Source: Sulfitobacter undariae (GTDB lineage: Bacteria > Pseudomonadota > Alphaproteobacteria > Rhodobacterales > Rhodobacteraceae). From it: 64,000 bases of DNA. Below, one piece after another: positions 63,401 through 64,000 of this stretch. The notes under the pieces were generated by a model. It was given only the letters and a program-made list of their open reading frames with translations, made no database searches and was not told the DNA's origin. The stretch is from contig NZ_JACIEI010000004.1 of NCBI RefSeq assembly GCF_014196805.1, positions 1 through 64,000 on the forward strand, in the 5' to 3' direction. Every line of letters starts with the position of its first letter. Position 1 is the stretch's first letter. The position numbers were made by a program, and so were the translations under genes.

Positions 63401-64000
63401 TCAACTCTCGAAACAATCTGACCGCCCGTCTGCGCGGATTGTAGCAGCCCCTGAGCGTATCTGCGCAGCCCGTTTTTGAAGCCGCGCCGAGGGCCGCGAG
63501 GCGCTGCGCGTTTTGGGTGACGGTAAAACAGCAGCCAATTGCGACGCTTGCTTCGCACTCAGCGCTTCTGGGCCTACACCAAAGTAATGACGCGATGCGG
63601 CCTCAACGCCAAAAACGCCCTCATCAAATTCGGCAACATTCAGATAAACCTCAAGAATACGCCGCTTGGACCACAAGAGTTCAACCAGCGGCGTAATCGC
63701 CGCCTCCAACGCTTTGCGCACCCAAGTCCGCCCATGCCACAGATAGACATTCTTCACCGTTTGCTGGGTAAGCGTCGACGCGCCCCTGCTTGATCCTTCG
63801 GCAATCGCCAGTTTAATGGCCCTGACATCAAAACCAGCATGCGTGCAAAAGTTCGCATCCTCTGCGGCAACCACGGACCGCGCCATCACAGGCGCGATTT
63901 CCTCAATGGGGACCCATAGTTGATCAATACTGCCCAAACGACGACCCTCGGAAAACATATAGACCGTGGTTATCGGGTTCACGACACGCCCCACTAGGAT
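63401..64000 (-). CDS. mtgA: MtgA, monofunctional peptidoglycan transglycosylase (5' end outside)
   Basis: MtgA polymerises lipid II in the periplasm. The visible 199 residues contain the GT51 core: VMARSVVAAEDANFCTHAGFD (about 35-56, catalytic Glu in AAEDANF), RGASTLTQQTVKNVYLW (about 68-84), RKALEAAITPLVELLWSKRRILEVYLNVAEFDEGVFGVEAA (about 90-130) and HYFGV. The frame stays open to the window edge and the usual N-terminal membrane anchor is missing, so the start lies beyond 64000. Leftward, upstream of the GST gene. Confidence 0.93.
   Translation of the reverse strand: MLVGRVVNPITTVYMFSEGRRLGSIDQLWVPIEEIAPVMARSVVAAEDANFCTHAGFDVRAIKLAIAEGSSRGASTLTQQTVKNVYLWHGRTWVRKALEAAITPLVELLWSKRRILEVYLNVAEFDEGVFGVEAASRHYFGVGPEALSAKQASQLAAVLPSPKTRSASRPSARLQKRAAQIRSGAATIRADGRSDCFES

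Overview
The window looks like a chromosomal segment of a marine alphaproteobacterium of the Rhodobacterales (Roseobacter group). The reasons are the split, divergent flagellar cluster (fliF-fliH facing fliL-motE-motA-flhA-fliR-flhB), a petA-petB-petC bc1 operon plus a MarR/OmpR pair resembling PetP/PetR of Rhodobacter, a copA-cueR unit, stand-alone ribH2 under an FMN riboswitch, and a PglC-like/YjbH-type exopolysaccharide locus. This placement comes from gene content and order, not from a database search.

Layout. 1-11733: flagellar block. fliF and a short FliH-like gene run leftward; fliL, two small membrane-anchored coiled-coil/MotE-type genes, motA, a large exported helical-repeat protein, flhA, fliR, flhB and a FliJ-like coiled-coil gene run rightward. 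Base composition here is clearly lower in G+C than further right (28/60 at 5881-5940, 19/60 at 7141-7200, against 36/60 at 13021-13080, hand counted). 12096-12172 is tRNA-Arg(CCU). 12400-17461 holds a LacI-family regulator, a YcaQ/AlkX-type DNA glycosylase and the 5-oxoprolinase genes pxpB-pxpC-pxpA. 17458-20385 is the copper efflux unit copA-cueR with a well-formed CueR promoter. tRNA-Lys(UUU), dapF and mtaB follow, then a bidirectional terminator facing petABC (22820-25531).

25700-33970: a GST, a PaiB-like FMN-binding protein, an FMN riboswitch with ribH2, the thiamine transporter thiB-thiP-thiQ behind a TPP riboswitch, aroC, a DMT transporter and cobO. 33985-39391: ilvE facing away from petP-petR, then the isoprenoid-precursor run xseB-ispA-dxs. 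39388-41206: a NaChBac-like sodium channel and an SDR-type epimerase. 41267-50088: surface polysaccharide genes (yjbH-yjbF-yjbE-like operon, a PglF/WbpM-type dehydratase, a PglC-like phosphoglycosyl transferase, a Wza-like export lipoprotein, a GT4 glycosyltransferase). 50235-55642: class II aldolase, then adenine deaminase, an unrecognised 268-residue protein and AMP nucleosidase in one purine-salvage run, then an HU protein. 55782-59597: a GAF/HisKA_2 sensor kinase broken by a frameshift, an EamA transporter, msrB-msrA and a LysE exporter. 59601-64000: leftward run of mtgA (cut by the window end), GST, queG and a HyuA-like protein.

Most of the window is core metabolism with ordinary gene order. 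The points most worth a second look are the uncharacterised 754-residue exported protein translationally coupled to motA, the serine in place of the second catalytic cysteine of DapF, the frameshifted kinase, the orphan protein between ade and amn, and the palindromes upstream of the yjbE-like gene and of petP. I did not find a CRISPR array, prophage, intact insertion sequence or recognisable defence system.
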